Origin: an uncultured Acidobacteriota bacterium
GTDB lineage: Bacteria > Acidobacteriota > Terriglobia > Bryobacterales > Bryobacteraceae
Assembly (NCBI GenBank): GCA_902825945.1
Contig: CADECY010000007.1
Coordinates: 1 to 64,000 of the forward strand
Direction of reading: 5' to 3'
Length of the DNA stretch: 64,000 nt
Both the position numbers and the translations under genes were made by a program. The notes beneath the pieces were generated by a model. The model ran no database searches, had not been told where the DNA came from, and worked only from the letters and a program-made list of their open reading frames with translations. Of the stretch, positions 17,112 to 26,408 are shown piece after piece. How positions within the stretch are numbered: the first letter of the stretch is position 1; each line of letters begins with the position of its first letter.

Positions 17112-18716
17112 CTATTTCCTCACCCGGACCGGAGTCGGCATCATCGGCTTGGCTGGCTCGAACAGGCCGAACGTGAAGATTGCCGTCGAGGAAGCGATCG
17201 ACACGTACTGCTTGCCGTCCACCGCGTATGTGACCGGAGACGTGTTGATCACCTCACCCGTCTGGAAGTGCCACAGCACCTTGCCATCGCGCGCGTCGAG
17301 CGCAATCATGTGCCCGTCGTCATCGGCCGAGAAGATCACGCCGCCCGCAGTCGAAAGCGTTCCGGGCCATGCGTCCACGCGGCCGGAAAGCGGGAACTCC
17401 CAGCGGCGTTTGCCGGTTGTGGGATCGAGCGCGCGGAGGAAGAACTGTCCGGTGCTATCCGGATTGCGCCCCGCGCCGCCGCCCGAGAAGCCCTTCATCG
17501 GTTCGGGTGTCTTGATCGATGCCGAATAGACGTCGCACTGCTCGAGCGTCATGACGTAGAAGAGTCCGGTGGCCGGATTGAACGACGGCGACATCCAATT
17601 CGTGGCACCGCGAACACCCGGACACGAGACGCTGCCGTTGATTGTCGGCTCCTTGCCGGGCACGAGAATCGGCCGGCCCTTGTCGTCGAGTCCGCTCGCC
17701 CAGTCGACGTTATCGACTAGCTTCGATCCATTCAGGAATTCACCCGTCTCGCGATCGAGCACGTAGTAAAAGCCGTTGCGATTCGCGTAGAGCATCAGCT
17801 TGCGCTGCTTGCCGCGAAACGGCAGATCCACCAGCACGGGCCACGCTTGCGCGTCCCAATCGTGAACGTCGTGCGGGGTGAACTGGAAGTACCACTTCAT
17901 CTTGCCGTCGTCGGGATTGATCGCGAGGACCGACGCGGTATAAAGATTGTCGCCCTTACGGTTTCCGCCGTAGAAATCGGGCCACGGATTCCCGGTGGGC
18001 CAGTAGAGCAGGTTCAGTTGCGGATCGTAGGTCCCGGAGAGCCACGTGGCGCCGCCTCCCCACTCGTGGAGGTCGCTCCATGTCTCCGAACCCGGCTCGC
18101 CCTTGGCCGGCACCGTGTAGAGACGCCAGGATTCCTTGCCCGTGTTGGCATCGATCGCGACGATGAATCCGCGCATGCCCGTGTCGCCGCCCGCGTTGCC
18201 GACGATCACCTTGTCCTTCACCACCAGCGGCGCGAGGCTGGCAAAGATACCCTGCTCGATGTCGCCGAACTTGGTTTGCCACAGTAGCGCTCCGGTCCGC
18301 CGGTCGAGCGCCACGAGATAGCAGTCCGCCGTGACGAAGAAGACCTTGTCCCCGAGCAGCGCCGCGCCCCGGTTGACCCCTTCCTTCTTCGATCGCGGCT
18401 CGAAGTACTCCCAGATCTGACGGCCCGTACGCGCATCGAGCGCGATCAGCCGGTTCGTGTTGGTGATGTACATGATGCCGTCGTAGACCAGCGGATGCGT
18501 GCGAAGGCCATTCGCCTTCGGCACGTGGTAAACCCACTTGGTCACGATGCTTCCCGCGGTTTGGGTATTGATCTGCGTGAGCGCGCTGTGGCGCTGCCCG
18601 CTGTAGCCGCCTGCGTAGGTGGCCCAGTTCGCTCCCGGCCCCTTCAGCAGATCCTCGTACTTCACCTGACCCATGACGGCGGCCGTACCGAGAAAGAAAA
18701 TCGCGAGCGTGCGCAT
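17112..18716 (-). CDS. PQQ-dependent alcohol dehydrogenase-type quinoprotein
   Basis: 534 aa. A signal peptide (RTLAIFFLGTAAVMG) is followed by an eight-bladed propeller with repeated tryptophan-docking patterns such as LIALDARTGRQIWEY and LVALDRRTGALLWQTKF. The substrate region reads WGGGATWLSGTYDP, then T-P-H-D-V-H-D-W-D-A, where the Asp residues fit the catalytic/Ca site of PQQ alcohol dehydrogenases. It oxidises an alcohol or similar in the periplasm and passes electrons to cytochrome c. The start ATG abuts the stop of the cytochrome c gene upstream, with no intergenic base, so the two form one transcription unit. Substrate unknown. Confidence 0.88.
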   Translation of the reverse strand: MRTLAIFFLGTAAVMGQVKYEDLLKGPGANWATYAGGYSGQRHSALTQINTQTAGSIVTKWVYHVPKANGLRTHPLVYDGIMYITNTNRLIALDARTGRQIWEYFEPRSKKEGVNRGAALLGDKVFFVTADCYLVALDRRTGALLWQTKFGDIEQGIFASLAPLVVKDKVIVGNAGGDTGMRGFIVAIDANTGKESWRLYTVPAKGEPGSETWSDLHEWGGGATWLSGTYDPQLNLLYWPTGNPWPDFYGGNRKGDNLYTASVLAINPDDGKMKWYFQFTPHDVHDWDAQAWPVLVDLPFRGKQRKLMLYANRNGFYYVLDRETGEFLNGSKLVDNVDWASGLDDKGRPILVPGKEPTINGSVSCPGVRGATNWMSPSFNPATGLFYVMTLEQCDVYSASIKTPEPMKGFSGGGAGRNPDSTGQFFLRALDPTTGKRRWEFPLSGRVDAWPGTLSTAGGVIFSADDDGHMIALDARDGKVLWHFQTGEVINTSPVTYAVDGKQYVSIASSTAIFTFGLFEPAKPMMPTPVRVRK

Positions 18717-19523
18717 CTACTTCTTCTCCTCCACCGGGCGGATACTCTGGCGGGCGAGAAACGCCACCAGATCCCGCATCTCTTCCCGCGAAAGCCGCGA
18801 CTTGTAATCCTGGGGCATGGGTGAAGCCTTCTCGATCGTCACCTCTTTGAGCGAGGCCATCGACAGCAGCCGGACCGCGCCTTTGCCGTCCTGTATCTGG
18901 AGCGAGTAGTTCGACCGGTTCCGCAGTGCGCCCTCGATCGTCTTGCCATCCTTGGTCACCGCCACCACCTTGCGCCAGTTCTCGTAGCCATCGGCGTCCG
19001 GCGAGGCGACATCCTCGCGGATCTGCTCCACGGGCCGCAGCGCGCCCACGTTAGACAGGTCGGGAGCCGACTGGCCACCCTTGCCGCGAATCGCATGGCA
19101 ATTTCCACACCCGCCCTTCCCCCAGAAAATCCCCTCTCCTGCCGATAGATTTCCAGGCACGTTCTGCTCGATGGCCGGCGAGTTCATGGCTCGCACATAG
19201 GCCGCCATCTGCCAGATCTGATCGTCCGGCAGGTTGGAAGCGGGCATGTCGGCGCCCGGAACCCCCTTCTTGATCGTCGTGAACAGACCTTCGTCATCCA
19301 ACGTATGCCAGACGGCGCGATTGCGCAGCTTGGGCCCGCGCCCGCCTTCGCCATTCTGTCCGTGGCATCCGGCGCATCCGGTTACGAACAGCTTCTGGCC
19401 CGAGGCGATCGCCTCGGGATTGCCGATAGCCGGGTGCTTGGCCTTTTCGGGCTCGGCCGCGCCCGCCAGGGAAGCGCACAGCACCGCAAGTAAAGAAATC
19501 GAGGGAAATGCACGTCGCCGCAT
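18717..19523 (-). CDS. Dihaem cytochrome c with C-terminal TIGR02603-like haem-binding segment
   Basis: 268 aa. I chose the ATG at 19523 because an Arg-rich signal peptide (RRRAFPSISLLAVLCASLAG) follows directly; the frame is open further upstream without support. Two class-I haem sites, CAGCH and CGNCH, sit in separate cytochrome domains, with MPASNLPDDQIWQMAAYV supplying a likely axial Met. The C-terminus (VVAVTKDGKTIEGALRNRS, then EMRDLVAFLAR) looks like the putative haem-binding domain found in Planctomycetes and Acidobacteriota. It lies immediately upstream of the PQQ dehydrogenase, so it is its likely electron acceptor. Confidence 0.85.
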   Translation of the reverse strand: MRRRAFPSISLLAVLCASLAGAAEPEKAKHPAIGNPEAIASGQKLFVTGCAGCHGQNGEGGRGPKLRNRAVWHTLDDEGLFTTIKKGVPGADMPASNLPDDQIWQMAAYVRAMNSPAIEQNVPGNLSAGEGIFWGKGGCGNCHAIRGKGGQSAPDLSNVGALRPVEQIREDVASPDADGYENWRKVVAVTKDGKTIEGALRNRSNYSLQIQDGKGAVRLLSMASLKEVTIEKASPMPQDYKSRLSREEMRDLVAFLARQSIRPVEEKK

Positions 19524-19538
19524 AGATGGATCGGATCT

Positions 19539-21170
19539 ATGATGACACATCGCGTGCGAATCGCCGGATGGGCGGCGCTGTTGATGGCGATGCTGCCCGC
19601 CATCTGGTTCTTCTGGAGCCAGCGCGACGTTCCGCACTTCGGATTCCTGCTCGATGACGCGATCTATCACGCGTCGGCCAAGTCGCTGGCGTCGGGCGAA
19701 GGATACCGCATCGAAAGCCTCCCGGGCGCACCCGCGCAAACCAAGTATCCGCCCGGATTCGCGGCACTGCTCGCGCCTGTCTGGCGGTTGGGCGGAGAGT
19801 TTCCGAATCACCTCGGCTGGGCGCTCGCGCTGAATGCTCTCGCCTTCGCCATCTATTGCCTGCTCTTAATGCCCCGGCTTTTCCGGGACCTGGGTATCGA
19901 TAGCCCGTGGGACCTCGTACTCGCGGCCGCGGTCGCGCTCAATCCGCCCACTATCTTCTACGCGGCCAGCCTGATGTCGGAAACCGTGGCGGGCCTGATA
20001 TTCGCCGCAATGCTTCTTGCCGCCTCGCGATGGCCGCTAGCTGGCGGGTTGCTCGCGGGTGCGTCGATGCTGATGCGCTCGGCGTCGATCGTACTCTTGG
20101 GCGCCGGTCCGCTGTGGTTCTTGTTGCGCCGCCAATGGCGGAGCGCGTTGATCTGGCTCGCGGCGTCATTGCCGTTCGCGCTCGCCTGGAACCTGTGGAG
20201 CGGAGCGCATCGTGTTGACGGCGGAACGCCGCAACTGCGCTACTACGTCGACTACTTCGGATATCTTCTGTCGAGCTTCGAACTCTCGGAATTGCAGACC
20301 GTAATCGGCGCGAACTTCGGAACGCTCGTCACCTGCACGGGCAGTCTGCTGTGGTTCGAACCGAGCGACTCACTGGCGGCCACCTACGGCAAGACGGTGT
20401 TGACACTGCTAGCGGTTGCGGGGCTGGTCAAGATGATCCAGGCGCGCGGCGTTTCTTTGTACGCCCTGTTCGCGATTGCCTACGTGGCGGTCCTGCTTCC
20501 CTGGAACTTCTCACCGAACGAGCGATTTCTGCTGCCGCTGCTGCCGCTGCTGGTGGCCGGACTCTACACCGCGGTTCGCGGAATGGCGGAAGCGATGGCT
20601 GGGCTCTGGCGCAAGTCGGGAATCGCCAACCGCACCTTCGCGGGACTACTGTTGACCGGACTCGCGATCGGCGGCCTGTGTTGGATCCAGGCCCAGACCA
20701 GTGCGACATCGGCCTACTTCCCTGCCCTGTTCCAGCGCGAGCGCGACCGAAGGGTGAGCGAAGCTCCCGCCCTCGCTTGGGTCCGGGCGAATCTTCCGCC
20801 GGACGCCTCAGCGGTCGCCTACCAGGAAAGCCGCTTCTACCTATTCACCGGGCGGCGTGCCATCGGAATGCCGCTACCGTCGAAACTCGGCTACCGCGGC
20901 GATCGCGCGGCCATCCTCGCCTACTTCCGCGATCCGGCCGCGGTAGCGCGAGCCAACGGGGCTCGCTATCTCTACGTAACGCCCTGGGACTACGAACTCG
21001 ATCTCGGCGACAAGGAGCGAGCCGCGCGGCTCGACGCCCTTCGCACCAGCCCCGCATGGCGGGCGACCTGGTCGAACTCCGGCTTCGCCGTGTTCGAATT
21101 ACTGGACGCAGCCCACGCAGACCAACAGGTAACGCAACGCCAGGTAGATGACGGCCGAGAGCATCATTGA
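19539..21170 (+). CDS. GT39/ArnT-like polytopic membrane glycosyltransferase
   Basis: 543 aa, about ten TM helices. The N-terminal loop after TM1 has F-L-L-D-D-A-I-Y-H-A, the acidic DD pair typical of GT-C (PMT/ArnT) enzymes. It is followed by a periplasmic KYPPGFAALLAP motif. GT-C enzymes move a sugar from a polyprenyl-phosphate carrier on the outer face of the inner membrane; acceptor unknown. It is divergent from the cytochrome c gene with only 15 nt between starts. The last 24 codons run antisense through the end of the phosphate transporter gene, suggesting loss of an earlier stop. Confidence 0.75.
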   Translation: MMTHRVRIAGWAALLMAMLPAIWFFWSQRDVPHFGFLLDDAIYHASAKSLASGEGYRIESLPGAPAQTKYPPGFAALLAPVWRLGGEFPNHLGWALALNALAFAIYCLLLMPRLFRDLGIDSPWDLVLAAAVALNPPTIFYAASLMSETVAGLIFAAMLLAASRWPLAGGLLAGASMLMRSASIVLLGAGPLWFLLRRQWRSALIWLAASLPFALAWNLWSGAHRVDGGTPQLRYYVDYFGYLLSSFELSELQTVIGANFGTLVTCTGSLLWFEPSDSLAATYGKTVLTLLAVAGLVKMIQARGVSLYALFAIAYVAVLLPWNFSPNERFLLPLLPLLVAGLYTAVRGMAEAMAGLWRKSGIANRTFAGLLLTGLAIGGLCWIQAQTSATSAYFPALFQRERDRRVSEAPALAWVRANLPPDASAVAYQESRFYLFTGRRAIGMPLPSKLGYRGDRAAILAYFRDPAAVARANGARYLYVTPWDYELDLGDKERAARLDALRTSPAWRATWSNSGFAVFELLDAAHADQQVTQRQVDDGREHH

Positions 21171-22478
21171 GGCGGGCAGCGTCAGCAGCCACGCCGAAGC
21201 AATCTTCTTTACCGTCTCCGCCTGCAGGCCCGACCTCTGCGCCACCATCGTTCCAGCGATGCCCGACGAAAGCACGTGCGTGGTGCTGACCGGGAATCCG
21301 GAAAAGGCCGCGAATCCGACTGTCGCCATCGCCACCAGTTCCGCCGAAGCGCCCTGCGCGTAGGTGAGGTGCTGCTTGCCGATCTTTTCGCCCACGGTCT
21401 TGACGATTCGCTGCCAGCCGACTGTCGTGCCGATGCCGAGGGAGCAGGCGACCGCGATCAGAACCCACGTGGGCGCGTAGTCGACGATCGCGCGGAGCGC
21501 TCGAAGTTCCTGCTTGGCGGACGGATCATCCCGTAGCGAGTTTTCGATGAGCAGGATGTCCTTGCGCACCTGGAAACGGTCCGGACCGGGAATCGTGTCC
21601 ATCAACCTCACCCCGCTCAGCTTGCCCCGAAGCTCGGCAAGCTCGGCGGTGACGGTCTCTCGCTCACCTTGGGGCAAGCGGGCCGCCATCGGCACGAGGC
21701 GTTCAACGGCCGCGCGTGCGGCGGAGACCTGTTGCGGATCGGCAACCCCATTGACTGCGTAACCAGCGGGTAAGATACCGATCAAGATCAGCATGATCAG
21801 CCCGACACCCTTCTGTCCGTCATTCGATCCATGCGCGAAGCTGACTCCGGTGCAGGTCGCGATCAGCACGTTGCGGATCCACGTGGGAGGCTTTTGCCCG
21901 GCTAGTGGCGGCTGGAACAGGTCCCGGTTGCGGATCATGCCTTGCGCCAGCCGCAGCAACAGATACGCGGCCGAGAATCCGAGGAAGGGCGAAACCAACA
22001 GGGAGAGCCCGACCTCTGCCGCCTTGTGCCAGTTCACCCCGCTGCCGAACACATGTCCGGGCAAGGAGGAATTCGCCAAGCCTACGCCTAGGATCGCGCC
22101 AATGAGCGTGTGCGAACTCGATGCCGGAAGACCGAGGTACCAGGTACCGAGGTTCCATGCGATCGCCGACAACAGCAGCGCCATCACCATCGCCAAACCG
22201 GCATTGGAGCCGCTGGCGACCAGCAGTTCGACGGGCAGGAGGTTGACGATGGCCATCGCCACCGAGATGCCACCCACGAAGACGCCCGCGAAGTTCCACA
22301 GTCCGGACCAGATGACGGCCTTCCAAGGCTCCAGGGAATTCGTGTAGATGACGGTTGCGACCGCGTTCGCCGTATCGTGAAACCCGTTCACGAACTCGAA
22401 TGCACACGCGATCAGAAGGGCAGCAAAGAGGACGATCATCCCCACGGTGCCCAGAGAGTTATCAAAGATGGTTTCCAA
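21099..22478 (-). CDS. PiT-family inorganic phosphate transporter
   Basis: 459 aa from a TTG at 22478; an internal ATG 39 nt further in is also possible. Neither has a strong ribosome site, and the frame continues upstream as unlikely sequence. Both PiT signatures are present: FEFVNGFHDTANAVATVIYT near the N-terminus and SFAHGSNDGQKGVGLIM in the second half. These form the inverted repeats that bind phosphate and cation. A hydrophilic insert (about 120 residues) separates the two halves, as in PitA. It imports metal-phosphate or phosphate by symport. The 3' end overlaps the convergent GT39-like gene by 72 nt. No phoU-like gene is adjacent. Confidence 0.85.
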   Translation of the reverse strand: METIFDNSLGTVGMIVLFAALLIACAFEFVNGFHDTANAVATVIYTNSLEPWKAVIWSGLWNFAGVFVGGISVAMAIVNLLPVELLVASGSNAGLAMVMALLLSAIAWNLGTWYLGLPASSSHTLIGAILGVGLANSSLPGHVFGSGVNWHKAAEVGLSLLVSPFLGFSAAYLLLRLAQGMIRNRDLFQPPLAGQKPPTWIRNVLIATCTGVSFAHGSNDGQKGVGLIMLILIGILPAGYAVNGVADPQQVSAARAAVERLVPMAARLPQGERETVTAELAELRGKLSGVRLMDTIPGPDRFQVRKDILLIENSLRDDPSAKQELRALRAIVDYAPTWVLIAVACSLGIGTTVGWQRIVKTVGEKIGKQHLTYAQGASAELVAMATVGFAAFSGFPVSTTHVLSSGIAGTMVAQRSGLQAETVKKIASAWLLTLPASMMLSAVIYLALRYLLVCVGCVQ

Positions 22479-22609
22479 GTTCGAGAATATCGCTGGATTG
22501 TTTCGATTCAGTGACGGAGACGCTACGCCGCAGTTACGGGCGGACGTACCGGTGGCGTCCCGTGGCCCCTTCCTACTCTTCCTCCCGCTGTGGAGAGCGG
22601 CGGGGAGGA

Positions 22610-23028
22610 GACCACCTTGAATCGAACGGCGTTGCTGGTGGGCATGCAGCCGGGTGTTCTCGAGCACGCGACGGTAACGGTCCAAGCTTGTTCGCGCGGG
22701 CGGGCATCCGGCTGGACCGAGACGAGGGCCGTGGCTCCCGATTGCCGCATCTATGGACCGCAGCCTCGCCACGGTCCACGCCGAGATCCTCGAGAAGGCA
22801 ACGGACGGCCGGTCGATGGCGGCGCTGGGAGCGGCACAACCGTCTAATAGCTCGCCCGGGGTTCGAGTCCGGCTATTCGAAGACGGGATCGCGCTCGGTC
22901 AACCCCTCGCTCCACGCACTTGCGCACGAGATCGGCCATGGGCTGATCGGCTGGCCGGGCAATTCGATTCCGGCTTCATGACCGGGATCTGGGACAGTGT
23001 GCGCGGGATCAGCGAGCCGCCTTCATGA
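22610..23028 (+). pseudogene. Decayed small metalloprotease-like gene (HExxH family)
   Basis: Pieces of one protein family appear in different frames. LFARAGIRLD (about 22690-22720, frame 2) is followed by W-T-E-T-R in another frame. Then ALAHEIGHGLIGWPGN (about 22917-22966) gives a zinc-type HExxH, and D-S-G-F-M-T-G-I-W-D (about 22968-23000) continues in a third. The last switch is explained by one missing base near 22968: inserting a G restores N-S-D-S-G-F-M. Acidobacteriota carry many small secreted proteins with A-H-E-I-G-H followed by a G-I/L-M-x-x-x-W pattern, which this matches. Several frameshifts make it non-functional. Confidence 0.5.
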
Positions 23029-24727
23029 CGCTCCAACCCTTCGACGCAAACCGTTGCCCGGGCCCGAGACTGAGATTCTCGTAGACGCCCGGGTTCGCGG
23101 TGTTCTCGGTTTCCATCTCGATCGTCTCGATCAGGTAGTCGCGATCGAAGTGGCCGGCCATCTTCATGAGCGAATGATCGAGAAGCGACATGACGAACCA
23201 CGCGTTGAGGCGAATCGCCTCGTGATCTCGCGCGAGTCCTCGTGATCGCAGCCAAGCCCGGGCGCGAAACGCATGCGGTGAGTTGCCGCCCGGAGCGGCT
23301 TGCGCGGAGACGAGGTAGGCGCGATCGCGAGCGGGCTCAGGGATCGCGGCCGCGAGGCTCGCGGGTATCAAGATCCGGCCGGTCGCGGGGAAGGGACCTG
23401 CGGTGACTACTTGGCCGTCCGGGCCTTTGGAGCGTTCCGCCGCTTCGATCTCGAGTTCGAGTCCGCGAGAGAAGTAGAGGTTGTATCCGTTCGCGCCCTC
23501 GGACACCGGGCGATCCGTGATGGGAAACAGACACGGCGTCGAGGTCCGCTCACAGAACTCGTGCATGGGCCGCCAAGCCTGACGGCCCATGCCCATGAGA
23601 ATGGCGAACGGAGGCTGGTCTCTGTATCGCGCAGCCAGTTGCTCGGTCCAACTAGTCTCTGGGCCTTCGAGCTTCCACACGTCGAGTTTCCACTCGCGGA
23701 AGACGGGACGCATGGCCTCGCGATCCCACGGTCCCGGCTTGGCGTCGCGCCGCGCAGTGTCGGTTCGCTTCCATCGCATGTAGGCGGAGATCGTTTCGGT
23801 CAGCGCACTTGCCTCACGCGGATCGGCGTCTGGCGCGATGACCGTCGCGAATCGGACGGCTTCGTTGGTCACGCCGGACGCCGCGCCGCCGAGCGTCCGA
23901 AGGTAAGTGGCGAGGGTGCGCACGTCTCGATCGGTCATCGCGACGCGTGGCATGACGGAGGACAATTCACGGCCCGCCGGATCACGCCCCGTGCGAATCG
24001 CCGCCGCGAGCGACTCGACCGTATAGGCCGGCCGCGTGCGTGGATCTCGCAATCGCGCCCAGGATTCTCCGGGAGGTGCCTCTTGAAACAGCTTCGGATA
24101 CAGAGTGGATTGTCGCGGGCCGGCCGCGCTGAACAAAGCCTCGCCGGTGACCGGCGGAACGTAGACACCGCCCTCGCTCGATCCCATGCCACTCTTGCGA
24201 TGACATGATTCGCACGCCGCGTAAGGTCGCGCCAGTCCCCGCCGGATTTCGGCCGCCGCCTCCCCCGCCGGCATCAGCCCATGGAAGCGGATCCATCCAT
24301 CGCCGAATCGCGCGTACATGACCGGTTCATGACGCATCTTGTTCCCGCGATAGGCGTCAAACGCCTTCTGCACCGCGAGAACATCTTCGAGCCGGCCCGT
24401 GAGGAGCGACCAATCCGGGCCCGCTTTCAACTCTTGCGCGTATGCGTTCAGACGCTCCGGAGTGTCGTGCTCGGGATCGATCGAGATCGACACCATCCTC
24501 ACTCCCGGCAACTGCTGCTGAATTCCCGCGAACGCGCGCACCATCACCGGGCAGATCGTGGGGCACGTGGTGAAGATGAACTGCACGAGAACCGGCCCTT
24601 CGAGCAGCGCAGGCAGGCTCACGGCCGCTCCACGATGATCGGTCAGCGTCACGCGAGGGATGTCGACGGAGAGATCCTCCCGCGTGGCCGCCAGACACGT
24701 GCTAATGCACAGAAAGAATCGCCACAT
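23009..24727 (-). CDS. SCO1/SenC-like protein fused to cytochrome c and a C-terminal domain
   Basis: 572 aa. A signal peptide is followed by a SCO thioredoxin fold (about 20-170) with the copper-binding T-T-C-P-T-I-C-P motif and the distal His region (KMRHEPVMYARFGDGW). Next comes a cytochrome c segment with CESCH (near 180) and a possible axial Met (SSVMPRVAMTDRDV). The C-terminal 270 residues are a periplasmic domain I do not recognise. SCO proteins deliver copper or reduce disulphides during CuA assembly. Fusion with a haem domain suggests redox coupling. Last gene of the operon starting at 28857; its start overlaps the previous gene by 26 nt. Confidence 0.8.
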   Translation of the reverse strand: MWRFFLCISTCLAATREDLSVDIPRVTLTDHRGAAVSLPALLEGPVLVQFIFTTCPTICPVMVRAFAGIQQQLPGVRMVSISIDPEHDTPERLNAYAQELKAGPDWSLLTGRLEDVLAVQKAFDAYRGNKMRHEPVMYARFGDGWIRFHGLMPAGEAAAEIRRGLARPYAACESCHRKSGMGSSEGGVYVPPVTGEALFSAAGPRQSTLYPKLFQEAPPGESWARLRDPRTRPAYTVESLAAAIRTGRDPAGRELSSVMPRVAMTDRDVRTLATYLRTLGGAASGVTNEAVRFATVIAPDADPREASALTETISAYMRWKRTDTARRDAKPGPWDREAMRPVFREWKLDVWKLEGPETSWTEQLAARYRDQPPFAILMGMGRQAWRPMHEFCERTSTPCLFPITDRPVSEGANGYNLYFSRGLELEIEAAERSKGPDGQVVTAGPFPATGRILIPASLAAAIPEPARDRAYLVSAQAAPGGNSPHAFRARAWLRSRGLARDHEAIRLNAWFVMSLLDHSLMKMAGHFDRDYLIETIEMETENTANPGVYENLSLGPGQRFASKGWSVMKAAR

Positions 24728-26408
24728 CGTGATGGAACGGATCGAACTGATAAAAGCGGATGCGGCGCGACGGTTCGTAGTTGTACTCGATCGAAACCTT
24801 CTTCATCCCCGGCTTTCCGGTCGCGTCAGCGGGAGGCACGATGATTGCCGCGGTGCCGTTCGGCGACGGCCCGGTGTTCGGAACGTTCATCCACCAATAG
24901 TTTCGACCAAAGGTGAACCAACACCCTGAGCCGCCAAACTTCACAGACGACTTGAACTGATTCTCCCAGCCGCGCGCCCCGCCGAAGTCGACATTCTGAT
25001 AAGCATGCTCGAAGTTATCGGCGTTGTAGAGCGTGACGTTCAGCGTGGTGCCGCGCATCTTCCACTTCGGATAGTCGATCTGCAACGAGCCGGAATGGTC
25101 GATCTTGCCCGAAGGCTCGGCGTAGATCGTGTTGTTGGCATAAAGCAGCGTGAGATCGGCCGTCTGATCGGCGCGCACGCGATTGCGCGTTCCCCACGGC
25201 AGGCGCGTTCGATCCTGCCAATCGGAGAAGGCGTTGTTCGCCGTGCGGACCAGACGATCCACCTCCGGCCAACTCCCCTTGTCGAGAGCGGCGCGCGCTC
25301 CACGCAGTGCGTTCCACATGCGCTTCTCCGGCGAGAGATCACCGATCTTGGCGATGGCCGCAAGTTTGGTCTGTTCGTTCTGACGCGGGTTGGCGCCGAA
25401 CGTATCGATCTCGAATTGCGGCAGCGTCTTTCCACCCAGCTCCTTGGTGGCGTTCTCCATCACTTGCGCCCGGGGCGGATGATAACGCCAGCCCCACGTA
25501 TAGACGAGGCTGAAATACTTGCCGGGCGCCATTTTGATCTTGAAAACCGTTCGCGTACCTTCCGCCATCGGGAAGAAGCTCTGATCCATCCCGACGCCGG
25601 GCATGCCCGCACCATTGGTGTACATCACGTACGGCGAGAAGTCGTCTTCGCCGCGTGTGAGCACATCCACCGTGTAGGTGATCGTCCATGGAACTTCTAT
25701 GACGGTTGGAAGCGGACCGCCTGCGTCCACTCTCGGATCGATGAACGCAGTGTCGGCTTCGATGTGACTGTCATACCAGACCTGATGAACATCGACATTT
25801 CCACCCACTACCTTGCCGGACGAATCCCGAATCGCCACCACGGACTTCACCTTGTTCGGACCGTCATAGTGCAGCAGCGGCAGTCCGCTGTAGACACGAT
25901 TCGGTATCGGATTCCCTTCGAGGATGTCGATCGCCATGCCGATCGCACGGCGCGCGGCCGCACGGTCCTCATTCGACTTCGAGGACTGGCCCGCGATGTC
26001 GATCACGTGGCCGAAGATCCGCGTCAGATCGTCGGTGGGCGAAATCGCGCTGATCTTCGATACCTTCGGATCGCCGTCGTGCAGGTTGTACGGAACGAGC
26101 GGTGTCGACGGCAGCGTGTTCGGCATCTCGGTGAAGTTGACGTCGAAATTGTTCGAGAACACGCTCGGCAGGAAGTTGGTGCCAGGCGGCAGGTCGAACG
26201 GGTTGACCGCCGGTTGGGGAAAGAATGTCGTGGGGGTCGTCACGACGATCCGATCGCCAACTGTTTTCGGCGGCGGTGGATTGCTGAACAGCGGCTGCTG
26301 ACAGGGATGGAGAATGTTCGGATCCGCGTTCACGCAGACGGCAGGCTTCGATTGCGAAAAGAGGGGAAAGGCAAAAGCGATCGAGAGTAGTGCGCTTGTG
26401 ATTCTCAT
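24702..26408 (-). CDS. Large secreted protein of unknown function in copper operon
   Basis: 568 aa from ATG 26408. The start has a GGGAGGG ribosome site and overlaps the upstream TAA by 1 nt (TAATG); the open frame beyond it is a shadow of the upstream gene. A signal peptide (RITSALLSIAFAFPLFSQS) precedes a mature protein rich in P, N, W and Y. Segments include NILHPCQQPLFSNPPPP, YTWGWRYHPPRAQVMENATKE and NYWWMNVPNTGPSPNG, and the end is D-P-F-H-H-D-V. Scattered His/Met/Cys residues could bind copper, but no known motif is clear. Its place between two SCO proteins and a multicopper oxidase suggests a periplasmic metal or redox role. Confidence 0.65.
   Translation of the reverse strand: MRITSALLSIAFAFPLFSQSKPAVCVNADPNILHPCQQPLFSNPPPPKTVGDRIVVTTPTTFFPQPAVNPFDLPPGTNFLPSVFSNNFDVNFTEMPNTLPSTPLVPYNLHDGDPKVSKISAISPTDDLTRIFGHVIDIAGQSSKSNEDRAAARRAIGMAIDILEGNPIPNRVYSGLPLLHYDGPNKVKSVVAIRDSSGKVVGGNVDVHQVWYDSHIEADTAFIDPRVDAGGPLPTVIEVPWTITYTVDVLTRGEDDFSPYVMYTNGAGMPGVGMDQSFFPMAEGTRTVFKIKMAPGKYFSLVYTWGWRYHPPRAQVMENATKELGGKTLPQFEIDTFGANPRQNEQTKLAAIAKIGDLSPEKRMWNALRGARAALDKGSWPEVDRLVRTANNAFSDWQDRTRLPWGTRNRVRADQTADLTLLYANNTIYAEPSGKIDHSGSLQIDYPKWKMRGTTLNVTLYNADNFEHAYQNVDFGGARGWENQFKSSVKFGGSGCWFTFGRNYWWMNVPNTGPSPNGTAAIIVPPADATGKPGMKKVSIEYNYEPSRRIRFYQFDPFHHDVAILSVH

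Noticed and set aside
22858..22876. GGTTCGAGTCC resembling a tRNA T-loop
   Set aside because: No matching acceptor, D or anticodon arms; it fits the decayed HExxH gene instead.
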